DNA from: Agromyces sp. S2-1-8
GTDB lineage: Bacteria; Actinomycetota; Actinomycetes; Actinomycetales; Microbacteriaceae
Direction of reading: 5' to 3'
Length of the DNA stretch: 64,000 nucleotides
Assembly (NCBI RefSeq): GCF_021129215.1
Contig: NZ_JAJOLP010000002.1
Coordinates: 1-64,000, forward strand
This document shows positions 26,315 to 35,747 of the stretch, piece by piece. Position numbers and translations under genes: made by a program. The first letter of the stretch is position 1; every line of letters begins with the position of its first letter. The notes beneath the pieces are model-generated. The model saw nothing but the letters and a program-made list of their open reading frames with translations. It did not search any database and was not told the DNA's origin.

Positions 26315-27928
26315 TCATGATGCTTCGACCGCGGATCGCGGCGCTTCGGGCGCATTCTCGACCAGCTGACGGAGATTCGTGAGGTAGTCGGCGACGAGTT
26401 CCCGTTCGATGTTCATCTGCGCGAGGCGAGCTTCCGCATCCGAGATCAGGTCGCTGTTCTGCTGTGTCGCATCGGAGATGATTGTTTGCGCGCGTTTGCG
26501 CGCGTCTGCGAGCAACGAATCCGCCTCCTGCTCGGCTTCGCCAAGGATTCGGTCCGACGCAGCTTTCGCGTCGTTCTGCAGTTCGTCGCAGCTCTCACGG
26601 ATCCGCGAGGCTTCCGTTCTGGCGGCCTCGAGATCCCGGCGTGCAGCGTCAGCCTGACCGCGAGTCGTCGCGACCGTGGTCTCGCGGTGCTCTCGTAGCT
26701 CCCTCTCCGCCTCGTCTCGGGCAGCAGCGAGTTCGACGGCAAGCTCGGCCCGGGCATGTGCGATGCTCTGCTCGGATCGTTGCGCCGCGTGGGCGAGCGC
26801 AGCTCGCTGCGAGTTCTGCTCCTTTTCGAGCTCGATACGGGCCTGCTCCGCACTCGATTCAAAGTCAGCACGAGCTTGGTCGAGTTCCAACTCGAAATCG
26901 GCACGACGTTGCGCCAGTTCGACGGCCAGGCTGGCACGCTCTCGCTCGACGTCCACGGCGACTTTGGCGTGGGCGGCAACTCGCTCGCGCTCAAGTTCGA
27001 CTTCGAGTTGTTGTCTCGTCGCGGCGGCTTCCGCCTCCAGCGCTGCGCGTGCGAGCACGAGCTCGGTCCTCGTGCGGTCACGTAATGCATCGAGTTCCGC
27101 CCGCTCCTGCGCCACTGCATCCTCGAACTCTGCTTTCGCAGTGGCGAGCTCGGTGGCTGCTTCGGTGCGTGCTCGCTCGAGTGAGGCTCGCGTGTCTAGC
27201 CGCTCTTGGTCGAGATGTTGACGCGCTTCTGCACGCGCAGCCTCCAGCTCCATCGTGACTTCGGATCGAATCTGTGCGACTTCCTCATCAAGCTGCGCGG
27301 CCTCGGCCCGCGCCTCCCGGGTTTCTGCTTCCACCTGCGCGTTGAGCTCGGCCGCTTGTCGATTCGCGGTGGCAACGATGGATGCAGCAGTTTGCTCGGC
27401 GTCACTGAGCTTCTCGGCAAGGTCGGAGGCGAGGCGTTCGCGTTGGTCGGCCGCTTCGAGCTCAGTTGCGGCGCGCAGGCGGTCCGCCCGCTGCTGAGCA
27501 TCTTCAATAAGTTGAGATGCTCGCCGTTCTGCCTCTGCTCTGGACCGAGCAGCGAGCGCTGCGGCGGCGGCAACCGTCTGCTCGGCCTCGGCTTTCGCTT
27601 CTACTATGAACTGATCGGCTTCAGTTCGGGCCTTCGCGCGTGTTGCTGCGGCATCGACGTCAGTTTGCCGGATGAGCCGGGTTGAGTGCTCCTCCGCCGT
27701 GCGTAAAGCGTTCTCGAGCTTGACGCCCAGACCGGTATAAGTCGGGCTTGCAATCTCGTTCAGCTCCGCCTCGAGGTCAGCGATGCGACGGGTCTGATCT
27801 GCGAGCTGTACAGACTGTATTCCAAGATGTTCTTGCGCAGACGCATACTGCGCCCGAAGGGTACGAAGGGCTGCATTGACCTCATCACGGTCGTACCCAC
27901 GAAATGCTTGGGCGAATTCAGATTCCAC
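26315..27928 (-). CDS. DivIVA-domain long coiled-coil protein
   Basis: 537 residues from GTG 27928. The first about 30 residues (EFAQAFRGYDRDEVNAALRT) match the N-terminal DivIVA motif that targets proteins to curved membrane at poles and septa. The remainder is almost wholly Ala/Glu/Arg heptad coiled coil, like FilP/Scy-type scaffolds. An upstream TTG (27976) would add 16 unlikely residues. Sits between the glycosyltransferase and a LAL regulator on the same strand. Role inferred: polar scaffold, perhaps positioning envelope synthesis. Confidence 0.75.
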   Translation of the reverse strand: MESEFAQAFRGYDRDEVNAALRTLRAQYASAQEHLGIQSVQLADQTRRIADLEAELNEIASPTYTGLGVKLENALRTAEEHSTRLIRQTDVDAAATRAKARTEADQFIVEAKAEAEQTVAAAAALAARSRAEAERRASQLIEDAQQRADRLRAATELEAADQRERLASDLAEKLSDAEQTAASIVATANRQAAELNAQVEAETREARAEAAQLDEEVAQIRSEVTMELEAARAEARQHLDQERLDTRASLERARTEAATELATAKAEFEDAVAQERAELDALRDRTRTELVLARAALEAEAAATRQQLEVELERERVAAHAKVAVDVERERASLAVELAQRRADFELELDQARADFESSAEQARIELEKEQNSQRAALAHAAQRSEQSIAHARAELAVELAAARDEAERELREHRETTVATTRGQADAARRDLEAARTEASRIRESCDELQNDAKAASDRILGEAEQEADSLLADARKRAQTIISDATQQNSDLISDAEARLAQMNIERELVADYLTNLRQLVENAPEAPRSAVEAS

Positions 27929-28110
27929 CTCGGTCGGCCCCTCTCGCTCTTGGCACTTGAAAGCCTGCCGCTGCAAGTTGTCCGATGCGCCCGTCAGGCG
28001 ACTTGTGCCGTGCTGTGTTGAGCAGGTTGAGTAGACCGGTTCGGCGTCACTGCGTTCCGGGGCGACACGCGAAGGCCCAGCTGAGGTTCAGGATCGACTT
28101 GTTCGCCAGG

Positions 28111-28149
28111 TCTGGCGCCGCGGGTCGGTGTCCTCTCCGCGGCGCCAGA
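28111..28149 (-). terminator. Hairpin terminator after the second LAL gene
   Basis: 13-bp perfect arms (TCTGGCGCCGCGG and complement), 13-nt loop. It lies between the LAL stop (28388) and the DivIVA-like start. Confidence 0.7.
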
Positions 28150-28169
28150 GCGTGGAGGTGGTGCAGAGC

Positions 28170-28209
28170 ACCTGGGGGTCCCACCACGCACCTGGGGGTC
28201 CCACCACGC
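28170..28209. repeat. Two tandem 20-bp repeats
   Basis: The unit ACCTGGGGGTCCCACCACGC occurs twice head to tail. Each unit holds the near-palindrome TGGGGGTCCCA, so it may bind a dimeric regulator. Position about 240 bp before the DivIVA-like start. Confidence 0.8.
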
Positions 28210-28387
28210 TGGTTCTAGTGTGCCGACGGCACGGGCCGCCGATAATGGCAGCGGCATCGTGCTGTGTAACCCTCGGCCAGATTACGTAGTCCTATCAGTC
28301 GCGTTGCGAGTTCGCCGCGCAGTGACGTCCGGTGTGCACGGATCTCATCTCGTGAGGGGAAGGCTCTCACTCGGCGAGTCCGAGATG

Positions 28388-30955
28388 CTAGCTGACGTTT
28401 GGGTGGGTGTCGACATACCGTTTGAGCTCTTGCCGGTTGGAAAGTTCCAGCTTCCGCATGATCCGGTGCATGTGGCTTTCAACGGTTCGTACGCTCAACA
28501 CAAGTCGGGTTGCGATTTCTGGATTTGAAAGTCCGTCACTTACGAGTTGGGCGACCTCGCGTTCACGATCGGTGAGGCTGATCGATGAACTTCCGAAGCG
28601 GGCTGTGTCGATTTGCCGGCCATCGAAGACCGAAAGGTACGTGTTCACTTCTGCCTCGGCGCCTTCCGCACGCTGGAGGTCGCCAGCAGCGCGAGACCAT
28701 TGGGCGATATGCCGATAGGCGGCAACGGCAAGGCCGGCCCGTCCTGCCGCGCTGAGCAAGGGGACTGCATCAGCCATCGCGGACGGGTCTGCAGCGGCGA
28801 GTGCCCGGAGGTACTGAACATGGGAGAGAAGGAGACCGCCGCCGAGTTCCTCGGCGCGTTCGACGGCGACGGCGAAACGATCCTGGTTCGGTGATACCTC
28901 CACAGCGGACAGCATGCCCATTGCGGCCGAAAGCCGCCCGCCTCTCTCCCAGAGATCCTCCGAAGAGGCCCACAGCAGATCAGCCGCCTTCTCCCGGTCA
29001 CCGTTAAACGCAAGGAGCTGAGCTTGCGCCCATGCCTTGTTCTGCGTCGGAAGCGGGCTGTCGGGACGATCTAGGGCGGCGACCTCCTCTGCGTATCGAG
29101 CGCCGAGCGCGACGCTTCCCGCGCGAATGGCGACGACGGCGGCCGAGTTGAGGAGACCCAAGTGGAGCCAAGCCGAAAAGGGTGAGTGTTCGCCAGCGGC
29201 CAACAGGGTGTTGATGAGACGCTCGGCGGGTTGATAGTCGCCAGCGAGGAGGTAGCAGAGCACAACGACTGCACCGAACGCGCGGGTGCCGTCGACGTCG
29301 AGTATTCCGTGTGCCTCGTCAAGGCCTCGGAGGCACCAGGCGAGTGCAGCGTCCCCTCTGCCCTCGGTGAGCAGGGCCAATCCGTACAGGGCGCGGGCCT
29401 GTGCCGAGCCGCCCTTGTCGAGCCGCTCGAGCCGGCGGAATACGCGTTGTGCGTCCGCGAACCGGCCAAGACAGGCCAGCACGAATAGCTGTGCTTCCAA
29501 GAGCGCGATCTTGACTGGTTCGGAAAGTTCGTCCGTTACTTCGAGGCGCTCCGCGAAGTCCTCCGGAATCTTTCGGAAGTTTGACAGGAGCATGACTTCT
29601 GTGGCATCGAGTAGTCGGCCGTAGTCCGCGAGTCGGGCGCTGTGAACTCGCAATTCAGCAAGCGCGGCCTCAAGGTCTCCGTCAGCATATGCGCGCCATC
29701 GGGCGCGAAGGCTTGCATAGCGAGCCTGGCTGAGTGGATCCCCGATGGTGGGATCGGTGGTCGCGAACGCGTGTTCGACAGCGGCCTGGGAACTGGGGGA
29801 GAGGATGAGTGTGTTCACGTAGTCGACGACGGTCGATGGTGAAGGATTACGTTCCCACTCCGCATGGCTGACAATGCGTCGCGTACGCGCGCGTTCTTGA
29901 AGCAGACGCACGAAGAGCGCATCTGCTTCGGCAAGGGTGGGGTTGCCCGATTCGAGCTCTTCGAACAATGCGGTTAGCGAATCGGTCGAACCCAACCGGG
30001 CGGTGATCAACTCCGTCAAACGAATTCGTCGCGCGACCAGCGGCTCATGGCGGAAGAACTCGACGAGCAGCGGGGGCGTGACCGTCACAAGTTGACGGGT
30101 CGCTGACGGAACCAGATGAACCATCGCTCGTTCTTCCAACAGCTCGAGCGTCGGCCAGTCGATGAGCTTGCGTACGGTTGCAACGTCTGCGACGCCGACC
30201 AGTGCGATGATCTCCAGTGCGTCGCGAGCTTCGGGGCCTAGATTCTCGAGGTACCCCTCGACGATTCCGCGCAGTCCGGGGCTCCAGAGATCGCGTGTCG
30301 CAGACCACTCCTCATCGACGAGGGCTATCCTCCCTTCACGACTTGCCGCCTCCACGAGGTTGAGGGCGAGGCCGATGACACCGCCGGACTTGGCGAAGAT
30401 CCGACTCATCGTGCTCGTCTCGACTGGTCCTCCAAGGTACGCAGACACAGCGTTTTCGAGTTCGTCGAAGCGGAGCGGCCTCATCTCGACGACGAAGGCA
30501 GGCGCGAGTGTGGACGCGCTTAAGCCGCTCGGTGTATGGCGAGCGGGAAGCCCCTGCAATCTGGAGAGCACAATCGGCAGACCAGTCTCACGTCTGATCG
30601 ACTCAGCCACTCCCCAGGACGACTCGTCGAGATCATCCCAGTCGTCAAGGAACAGGGCAGATTTGGGGGCCTTGGTTGATCTCGCGAGCATCTCCGCCGT
30701 CGCGCGAAGGGGATTCGCGACTCTTGAATCCGAAGGGCCCAAGCCCGCAAGGTGAAGCGCGGCGAGCGGGTGCTGGCGGAGCGAAGCAACACCTCGGATC
30801 GTGACGACCGACCATCCTTCATCGCTGAGCGCCTGCTCGAGATCGGCGAGGAACCTTGTCCGCCCACTGCCCCGGCTGCCGACGATGTCGACGCAGAGAC
30901 CGGCTTTTACCAAACGCAAGGCCATTGAGAGGTCTTGTTCGCGGCCAACAGCCAT
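28388..30955 (-). CDS. LuxR-family ATP-binding regulator (LAL type), second copy
   Basis: 855 residues. NTPase with P-loop GSRGSGRT (the usual Lys replaced by Arg) near residues 29-36 and Walker B SALFLDDWDDL, a long helical middle, and a C-terminal GerE helix-turn-helix starting SLTDREREVAQLVSDGLSNP and ending VRTVESHMHRIMRKLEL. ATG 30955 is preferred to TTG 30973 because AAGAAGG precedes it. The P-loop Lys to Arg change may impair ATP hydrolysis. A run of 18 G lies about 140 bp upstream. Confidence 0.88.
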   Translation of the reverse strand: MAVGREQDLSMALRLVKAGLCVDIVGSRGSGRTRFLADLEQALSDEGWSVVTIRGVASLRQHPLAALHLAGLGPSDSRVANPLRATAEMLARSTKAPKSALFLDDWDDLDESSWGVAESIRRETGLPIVLSRLQGLPARHTPSGLSASTLAPAFVVEMRPLRFDELENAVSAYLGGPVETSTMSRIFAKSGGVIGLALNLVEAASREGRIALVDEEWSATRDLWSPGLRGIVEGYLENLGPEARDALEIIALVGVADVATVRKLIDWPTLELLEERAMVHLVPSATRQLVTVTPPLLVEFFRHEPLVARRIRLTELITARLGSTDSLTALFEELESGNPTLAEADALFVRLLQERARTRRIVSHAEWERNPSPSTVVDYVNTLILSPSSQAAVEHAFATTDPTIGDPLSQARYASLRARWRAYADGDLEAALAELRVHSARLADYGRLLDATEVMLLSNFRKIPEDFAERLEVTDELSEPVKIALLEAQLFVLACLGRFADAQRVFRRLERLDKGGSAQARALYGLALLTEGRGDAALAWCLRGLDEAHGILDVDGTRAFGAVVVLCYLLAGDYQPAERLINTLLAAGEHSPFSAWLHLGLLNSAAVVAIRAGSVALGARYAEEVAALDRPDSPLPTQNKAWAQAQLLAFNGDREKAADLLWASSEDLWERGGRLSAAMGMLSAVEVSPNQDRFAVAVERAEELGGGLLLSHVQYLRALAAADPSAMADAVPLLSAAGRAGLAVAAYRHIAQWSRAAGDLQRAEGAEAEVNTYLSVFDGRQIDTARFGSSSISLTDREREVAQLVSDGLSNPEIATRLVLSVRTVESHMHRIMRKLELSNRQELKRYVDTHPNVS

Positions 30956-31091
30956 GACCTTCTTCTTCCTCAACGCGGGCTCCTACTGCATGAAGTTAGC
31001 GTGCGAAAGCCATCATCTGGAAGCACTGACTCGAATCCATCCGGATCGATCGATCGCACAGGCACAGTTGACGTGCGGGCTTTAGCTGCTC

Positions 31092-31109
31092 GGGGGGGGG
31101 GGGGGGGGG
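31092..31109. repeat. Run of 18 consecutive G
   Basis: Pure G tract about 140 bp before the ATG of the minus-strand LAL regulator, poly-C on its coding strand. Same geometry as the 14-G tract before the YVTN surface protein. Confidence 0.9.
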
Positions 31110-31277
31110 CAAGAGCACTTCTGTTCACACGCTCAGTGTGAGCTCGACACTCAGGGCCAGGATCTCGTCTGCGGCTACCTAGGTGCGAGGGCCTGGTTGC
31201 TGAGTATGAACGCGCCTACTGCGCGGCCTTTGTCAGGACCTGGCACGTGCGACGCACTTGCGTGCGCTCGCAGAAGG

Positions 31278-31343
31278 GGCGAGGGAACCTGGGTGGAGAG
31301 ACCGTCAGGAAGCACCCGCGGTCTCTCCACCTGCGACCTCGCC
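31278..31343. ncRNA. Long composite stem-loop, possible RNA element
   Basis: Outer arms GGCGAGG/CCTCGCC (31278-31284 with 31337-31343) enclose inner 13-bp perfect arms GGTGGAGAGACCG and complement (31292-31304 with 31319-31331). No adjacent gene explains it; could be a terminator, attenuator or small RNA. Confidence 0.4.
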
Positions 31344-31740
31344 GAGCTCATGTCGCGCCCTCAGCGTAGCTGTGCAAGTGCAGGCGCGAGCGAGTCGGCT
31401 ACGAGTGATCAGGGCTGATCACACCTGTGCAGTGTGTCGGCGCACCAAACTAGGGGCGCCCCTGCTGCTCTGCAGTGCAAGGCGTGTCGCCGTTCCGAGC
31501 GGCGGGGATATCCGCTCGAGCGACACTCAAATCGGCCCGAACTCTGGATGCTAGCCACCGCTCGTATGGGGCCGTTCCGGGGGTCCCGATCGCTCAAGCA
31601 TGACACTGCAATTCGCTCCGTCTGTGCTGCTATGTGGTCGTTCTTCACGTGATGGCAAGCGGCCCGAGGCAGGCTGGACACCGCAGACGCGCGTGCCCAA
31701 GCGGCCGCCCCTACCGAAGGATCGACCAATCGAGTTGTTG

Positions 31741-31923
31741 ATGTGCCCGGCGAGCCTTGTGCCCCGTCCCACCGCCGATATTCGCAAGCGCCGCATGGTG
31801 GCGGGCGTTCTTGAAACGGGCCTGGTGGCTTGTCATCGCTGTGGTGGCGATGTGCCAGTGGTTCGCCTGGTCGAAGATGCTGGCAAACACGAGTGGCGCT
31901 ATGCCGAGCACCGTGCCCAGTGA
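31741..31923 (+). CDS. Candidate 60-residue Cys-pair protein
   Basis: Starts MCPASLVPRPTADIRKRRMV and ends CHRCGGDVPVVRLVEDAGKH then EWRYAEHRAQ. The CxxC pair and GC-biased third positions make it better than neighbouring frames, but there is no clear ribosome binding site or known family. An antisense frame (31711-31956) is an alternative. Confidence 0.3.
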   Translation: MCPASLVPRPTADIRKRRMVAGVLETGLVACHRCGGDVPVVRLVEDAGKHEWRYAEHRAQ

Positions 31924-32207
31924 CTCGAGATGCCGTGCAGGCCAAGAGGCCTGCACGGTCGCTCGTGAGCTCTGCGCGTCGACGTCGGATCGTTGGTCCG
32001 GGCCAGCCCGACCGGCTCGGACTCAACTGCGCGCGTGAGCGGAGCCCTTCGCGTTGCTGCGCGCCCACTGCACTTGCCGCTCAATGGTACGGATAGTTCG
32101 GGGCGCGACCACGGGCATGTGGGTTGTAGTCCCATCGTTCGGATTGAAACCCCTACCGTTGATGAAGGGCCCATCGGGGGGCGAAGCACCATTCGGGTTG
32201 GTGCGTC

Positions 32208-32248
32208 ACGGTGGTTCCGCTGGCCTTTCGGCGCAGCGGAACCACCGT
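32208..32248. terminator. Perfect 15-bp inverted repeat
   Basis: Arms ACGGTGGTTCCGCTG and complement, loop of 11 nt, then TCTCTAT. Reads as a terminator on + or a hairpin ahead of the next candidate gene. Confidence 0.5.
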
Positions 32249-32253
32249 TCTCT

Positions 32254-32289
32254 ATATCGGGGTGGTTGAAGATATCGGGGTGGTTGAAG
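32254..32289. repeat. Two tandem 18-bp repeats
   Basis: ATATCGGGGTGGTTGAAG twice head to tail, directly after the hairpin and at the 5' edge of the candidate membrane-protein gene. Confidence 0.75.
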
Positions 32290-32750
32290 CGTTCGCCGCG
32301 TTCAACGCCCGGCCCACGGTCAGGGGCGTGGGCAGCTCTGAAGAGGTCCTGTGGGACCGTTTCGCCCACTCTCAGCGTCGCTTGCTGCACCGCAAGATGT
32401 ACTTAACCTGCTGGACCGGCCACGGGTTGTTAGCCGAAGGATGCGGAGAGGGTGTCCGGCCCTGCTGGGATCGGGTCGTGTTGGAGATCAATAATCAGTT
32501 TCAAGGCGTCGGAGAGAATGACGAATTTCTTGTTGATTTGAACGTCGACGACCCCGGCGGGAAGCGCCCGTGGTCGCTTTGGCGATCGGACGCGACCCTC
32601 ACGGGTCGCGTCGCGAACGGAATGCTCGCGTGGGTCATAAGCGGCGTCCTCGTGGCGGCCGCGATCGGACTGGCGGGAGTTCTGTTGCTCACGTTGGCAG
32701 TACCGGCCCTAGCGGCCGGGGCAGGCATCGTCGTCCAACTGGCGCCCTAA
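32280..32750 (+). CDS. Candidate small membrane protein
   Basis: About 156 residues from GTG 32280, or 118 from ATG 32395. The end has two hydrophobic segments (LAWVISGVLVAAAIGLAGVL and LTLAVPALAAGAGIVVQL). The N-terminal part is soluble with several Trp/Cys. Start uncertain, no family. A hairpin at 32970-33016 could terminate it. Confidence 0.4.
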   Translation: MVEAFAAFNARPTVRGVGSSEEVLWDRFAHSQRRLLHRKMYLTCWTGHGLLAEGCGEGVRPCWDRVVLEINNQFQGVGENDEFLVDLNVDDPGGKRPWSLWRSDATLTGRVANGMLAWVISGVLVAAAIGLAGVLLLTLAVPALAAGAGIVVQLAP

Positions 32751-32969
32751 CATCAACGCTGACCGTCGCGACAACACCTGACGATTCGGAAGTCGCCTGC
32801 GTCCGGGACCCGCCTGGGTGGTCGGCCCCACCCACCGGGACAAATTCCACCCTGATCGGCGGAGCGTTTCGCGAGACATGCGTGTGTTGTTTCACGATGG
32901 TGCTGCATTACAAACATCCGAGCGCTCACGGAAGCTGACCTGTGTTGGGATGTCCGCACGGCTGGGATG

Positions 32970-33016
32970 GCACCCGCCCGGCTTGCTGACCCGGATGTTG
33001 GGAACCGGGCGGGTGC
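32970..33016. terminator. 12-bp inverted repeat
   Basis: Arms GCACCCGCCCGG and CCGGGCGGGTGC, 23-nt loop, 220 bp after the candidate membrane-protein stop. Confidence 0.45.
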
Positions 33017-33664
33017 GACACGCTCCGTCGTTCGTTACCCCCGACAGTCGCGGAGCGTTCTCCCCGGGAACCCGACGTGCCCTGGGGAGGATCTGGAGTT
33101 GTCCCGGACTATGAGAGCGCATCCCGGCCGGGTTCTCTACAACCTTTGGTGGCCGAGATGCGCTCCCTGAGGCATCCGGCTGGCAAGGGGGACCTCTTCA
33201 GCCGGGCCGCGCACCCTCGGATGCTCTACGTGACGTCCAGGGTGTCGTGCTGACGCTACTGGGCGGTCAGCGGGCTGTCTTCATCCCTTTCGGAGTATCT
33301 TTCAGCGCCAGGCACTCCCGGGGAAAGCGGCGCAGGGGCCTCTGGCTGGCGCAGGTAGGCGGGGCAGCGGCTCCGGGGGTTCGTATGTCGCGCAACGTAG
33401 CTGAGCCGCCGCCCGCTCTCGGGGCGTATTCACCCGCGACAGGTGATTTCACCCGCTACCCCCTCTCTGGTCTTGTCGCCCGCTTTCGTGGCCGGTCTAC
33501 TGGTTAGCGCGGAGACCTCGCCGCGGGCCATCTCCTGGGCGGGTGCAGTTCGCATCCTCTGGGCGATCCGAAGTCATCACCAAGCGCCTGCCGCAACGTG
33601 GGGGTCACGGCCAAGGACCGCCGCTTGAAGTGCCCCCGCCATTTAGCCCTGACGAAGGAGGAGC

Positions 33665-34996
33665 ATGGCTGCCCTTTCCCCCGCCGCTGCTAGTGCCGAA
33701 GTGACCGTTTTCGTGACCACTCCAACCCGCGCGAATGTCCACATGGAAGGTTCAGTGATCCAACTCGAGGCCACCGACCCGGTCGCTCTCCGAGAGCAGA
33801 TCGTCGCGGTGTTGCTCGAGCACGCGAGTAAGAATGCGATGACCGTCACTGCGGCGTTGATCGATGATGCGTCGGATCTCGTCCTTACCGTTGGCCCGGA
33901 TGGCACCGTCGTTGAGGGGCCCCGCGCGGTATCACGCCCCTTTGAGCAGGCAGGGCCGGCAAACTCTGAGCTATCAGGCTTCCACCGCGCGGCGATGCGC
34001 GTGAACGATACAGCCCCCGCCCCCGACGAAGTGCTGAAGTTGGCGACTGAGGCGGCCCGGCACCGCCCGACCGTGGACGACCTGCTCGCGACGCGCCCGC
34101 GAGAACGGGTTGTCCGGGCGCAGCAGGGGTGGCAGGGAGCCGTCCGCAGATTGACGCGTGGAGTGATATCGCCGACCCCTGGTTCGGCCGAACTGCTCCG
34201 CAACAGCCAAATCGGGCGCGTGCGCAAGCGACTCGATGGCGCCCGTACTGTCGTGATTCTTAACCCGAAGGGAGGGGCGCACAAGACCACGAGCGCGCTA
34301 CTGTTGGCTGCCACATTCGGCCGCCTCCGGGGCGGATCGACGCTCGCGTGGGACAACAACGAGACCCGTGGCACGCTGGGGTGGCGTGCACAACATGTGC
34401 CCCACCACCGCACGGCGGTGGACCTCCTCAGCGAAATCGAGCGGTTCGAAGTTCCTGCCAATGCGAGCCTCGCCGGCTTGGACGACTTCGTTCGTGCCCA
34501 GATTGATGCGAAGTTCGACATTCTCGCGTCGGACGAGGATGCGGCGGCGACCTCCACGATCGATGGAGTCGCGTTTCGGCGCCTGCACAGGATGCTCGCC
34601 CGGTACTACCGGCTCATCATCATCGACACGGGCAACAACATGCGTGCCTCGAACTGGATAGCGGCAGTCGACGCAGCCGATCAGCTCGTGATCGTTTCGA
34701 CGGTACGTGAAGACACAGCAGCGAGCGCAGCGTGGTTGCTCGACGGACTCGCTGAGAAGGGCTTCAGCGAAAAGGTCGAGCAAGCGGTCACCGTCCTCAC
34801 CTCTCCGGCATCACGGCGCGACCAGGAACTCGAGCAACGACTCGAAGCTCATTTCAGTCAACTCACGGCGGCCGTCACTCATGTCCCGTATGAGCCGGCG
34901 CTCGTGGAAGGCGGAACGATCGACTTCGGTGCCTTGAGTGAGGGCACACATGCGGCATGGCTTCGTGCCGCCGCCCTGGTCGCCGATCAACTGTGA
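33665..34996 (+). CDS. MinD/ParA-like ATPase with long N-terminal region
   Basis: 443 residues. Residues 1-190 are family-specific. Then ILNPKGGAHKTTSALLLAAT gives a deviant Walker A (KGGAHKT, 202-208), followed by a Walker A' region (LAWDNNETRG) and LIIIDTGNNMR (Walker B-like), i.e. the SIMIBI fold used in plasmid partition and in targeting. It has no adjacent parB. In Microbacteriaceae-type plasmids such stand-alone proteins are common, so the role may be partition of another replicon or protein positioning. Start ATG 33665 behind GGAGG. Confidence 0.8.
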   Translation: MAALSPAAASAEVTVFVTTPTRANVHMEGSVIQLEATDPVALREQIVAVLLEHASKNAMTVTAALIDDASDLVLTVGPDGTVVEGPRAVSRPFEQAGPANSELSGFHRAAMRVNDTAPAPDEVLKLATEAARHRPTVDDLLATRPRERVVRAQQGWQGAVRRLTRGVISPTPGSAELLRNSQIGRVRKRLDGARTVVILNPKGGAHKTTSALLLAATFGRLRGGSTLAWDNNETRGTLGWRAQHVPHHRTAVDLLSEIERFEVPANASLAGLDDFVRAQIDAKFDILASDEDAAATSTIDGVAFRRLHRMLARYYRLIIIDTGNNMRASNWIAAVDAADQLVIVSTVREDTAASAAWLLDGLAEKGFSEKVEQAVTVLTSPASRRDQELEQRLEAHFSQLTAAVTHVPYEPALVEGGTIDFGALSEGTHAAWLRAAALVADQL

Positions 34997-35109
34997 CAGC
35001 AGCGACCCTAATCGGACTGCCGGGCGGTTGCGCAGCAGGTTGTCGCAGGGAGCGGGTCCCAGCAGACGCGAGACTCGCCTCGCTGGCGAGAACGAAGACC
35101 TACGCCGGT

Positions 35110-35200
35110 GGTAAGAGAGTGGTGACACCGTGTTCGTCGACGAGCCGGTCGAAGATCGGTTTCGCCCTGCCGTTGCTTACGTGGCGCGGTCAGGTCCTGG
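35110..35200 (-). pseudogene. Possible istA fragment
   Basis: Minus-strand frame ARAKPIFDRLVDEHGVTTL resembles the LLDEHG-type segment of IstA, then the frame is lost. It does not match the IS21-like copy at 19-23 kb. The rest of 34997-35283 shows nothing else. Confidence 0.25.
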
Positions 35201-35283
35201 CACCCTGATTAGAAGACGGGTCTTGGCTGCAATGGAACTGAATTGTGAGTCTTGCTTTGGCTGACCAGGGGTAGCAGGGCGGT

Positions 35284-35466
35284 TCATTTCCCGGGACCAC
35301 GCGAGCCGACACGGTGCGCGATCGGTAGTTTCACGCGATGGGGACGGCGTTGGCGATGCTTACGTCGGTCCAGGGCCACTCCGAGTACGAAGAGGAGCAC
35401 GAATGAAACCGCGAGCGCACCGAGTACAACGATCGGGTCAAGTGCGTTGAGCGTCCCGAGCATCAT
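35284..35466 (-). CDS. 60-residue single-helix membrane protein
   Basis: One transmembrane segment (PIVVLGALAVSFVLLFVLGV) and a very basic C-terminal tail. The ATG lies 2 bp after the stop of the preceding gene, which supports translation as the third gene of a small operon (35926 to 35284). Confidence 0.5.
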   Translation of the reverse strand: MMLGTLNALDPIVVLGALAVSFVLLFVLGVALDRRKHRQRRPHRVKLPIAHRVGSRGPGK

Positions 35467-35468
35467 CG

Positions 35469-35747
35469 CTATGAAGACGAAGCGAGTGCGCGTCGGGTGA
35501 GCCGAACCTCGTACGGGATTAGTCCGATCAATGCCACTGCCACGGCGATCGCAGTGACAAGTGACGCCAAGATGTCGGCTCCCGCGGTCGGGTCAGCCCA
35601 GTTCTCAATCTCGGGTCGCGCCTCGAATACTGACGTGCTGCGTGCGACCGCACCGTGCCAGGTGAGCGCGTACACGGTAATGGCGAGGGCGGCGAGGAGA
35701 ATCGCCTCGAGTAGATGTCGCGCCCAGGGGAAGCTCATCCGGCGCAT
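35469..35747 (-). CDS. Two-helix membrane protein (LTWHGAVAR family)
   Basis: 92 residues. Helices HLLEAILLAALAITVYAL and ILASLVTAIAVAVALIGLIP flank a soluble loop with WHGAVAR and ENWADPTAGAD. ATG 35747 overlaps the upstream stop (TAATG), so the two are coupled. A broken paralogue is fused to an SRAP fragment at 13543-14466. Confidence 0.65.
   Translation of the reverse strand: MRRMSFPWARHLLEAILLAALAITVYALTWHGAVARSTSVFEARPEIENWADPTAGADILASLVTAIAVAVALIGLIPYEVRLTRRALASSS

Larger units (their letters stand above)
30956..33664. other. Gene-poor, hairpin-rich stretch
   Basis: About 2.7 kb where most frames lack domains or sensible codon usage. Separately listed inside are a poly-G run, three long inverted repeats, an 18-bp tandem repeat and two candidate small genes. 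It probably accumulates debris from insertions and deletions, but the perfect hairpins look maintained. Confidence 0.5.
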
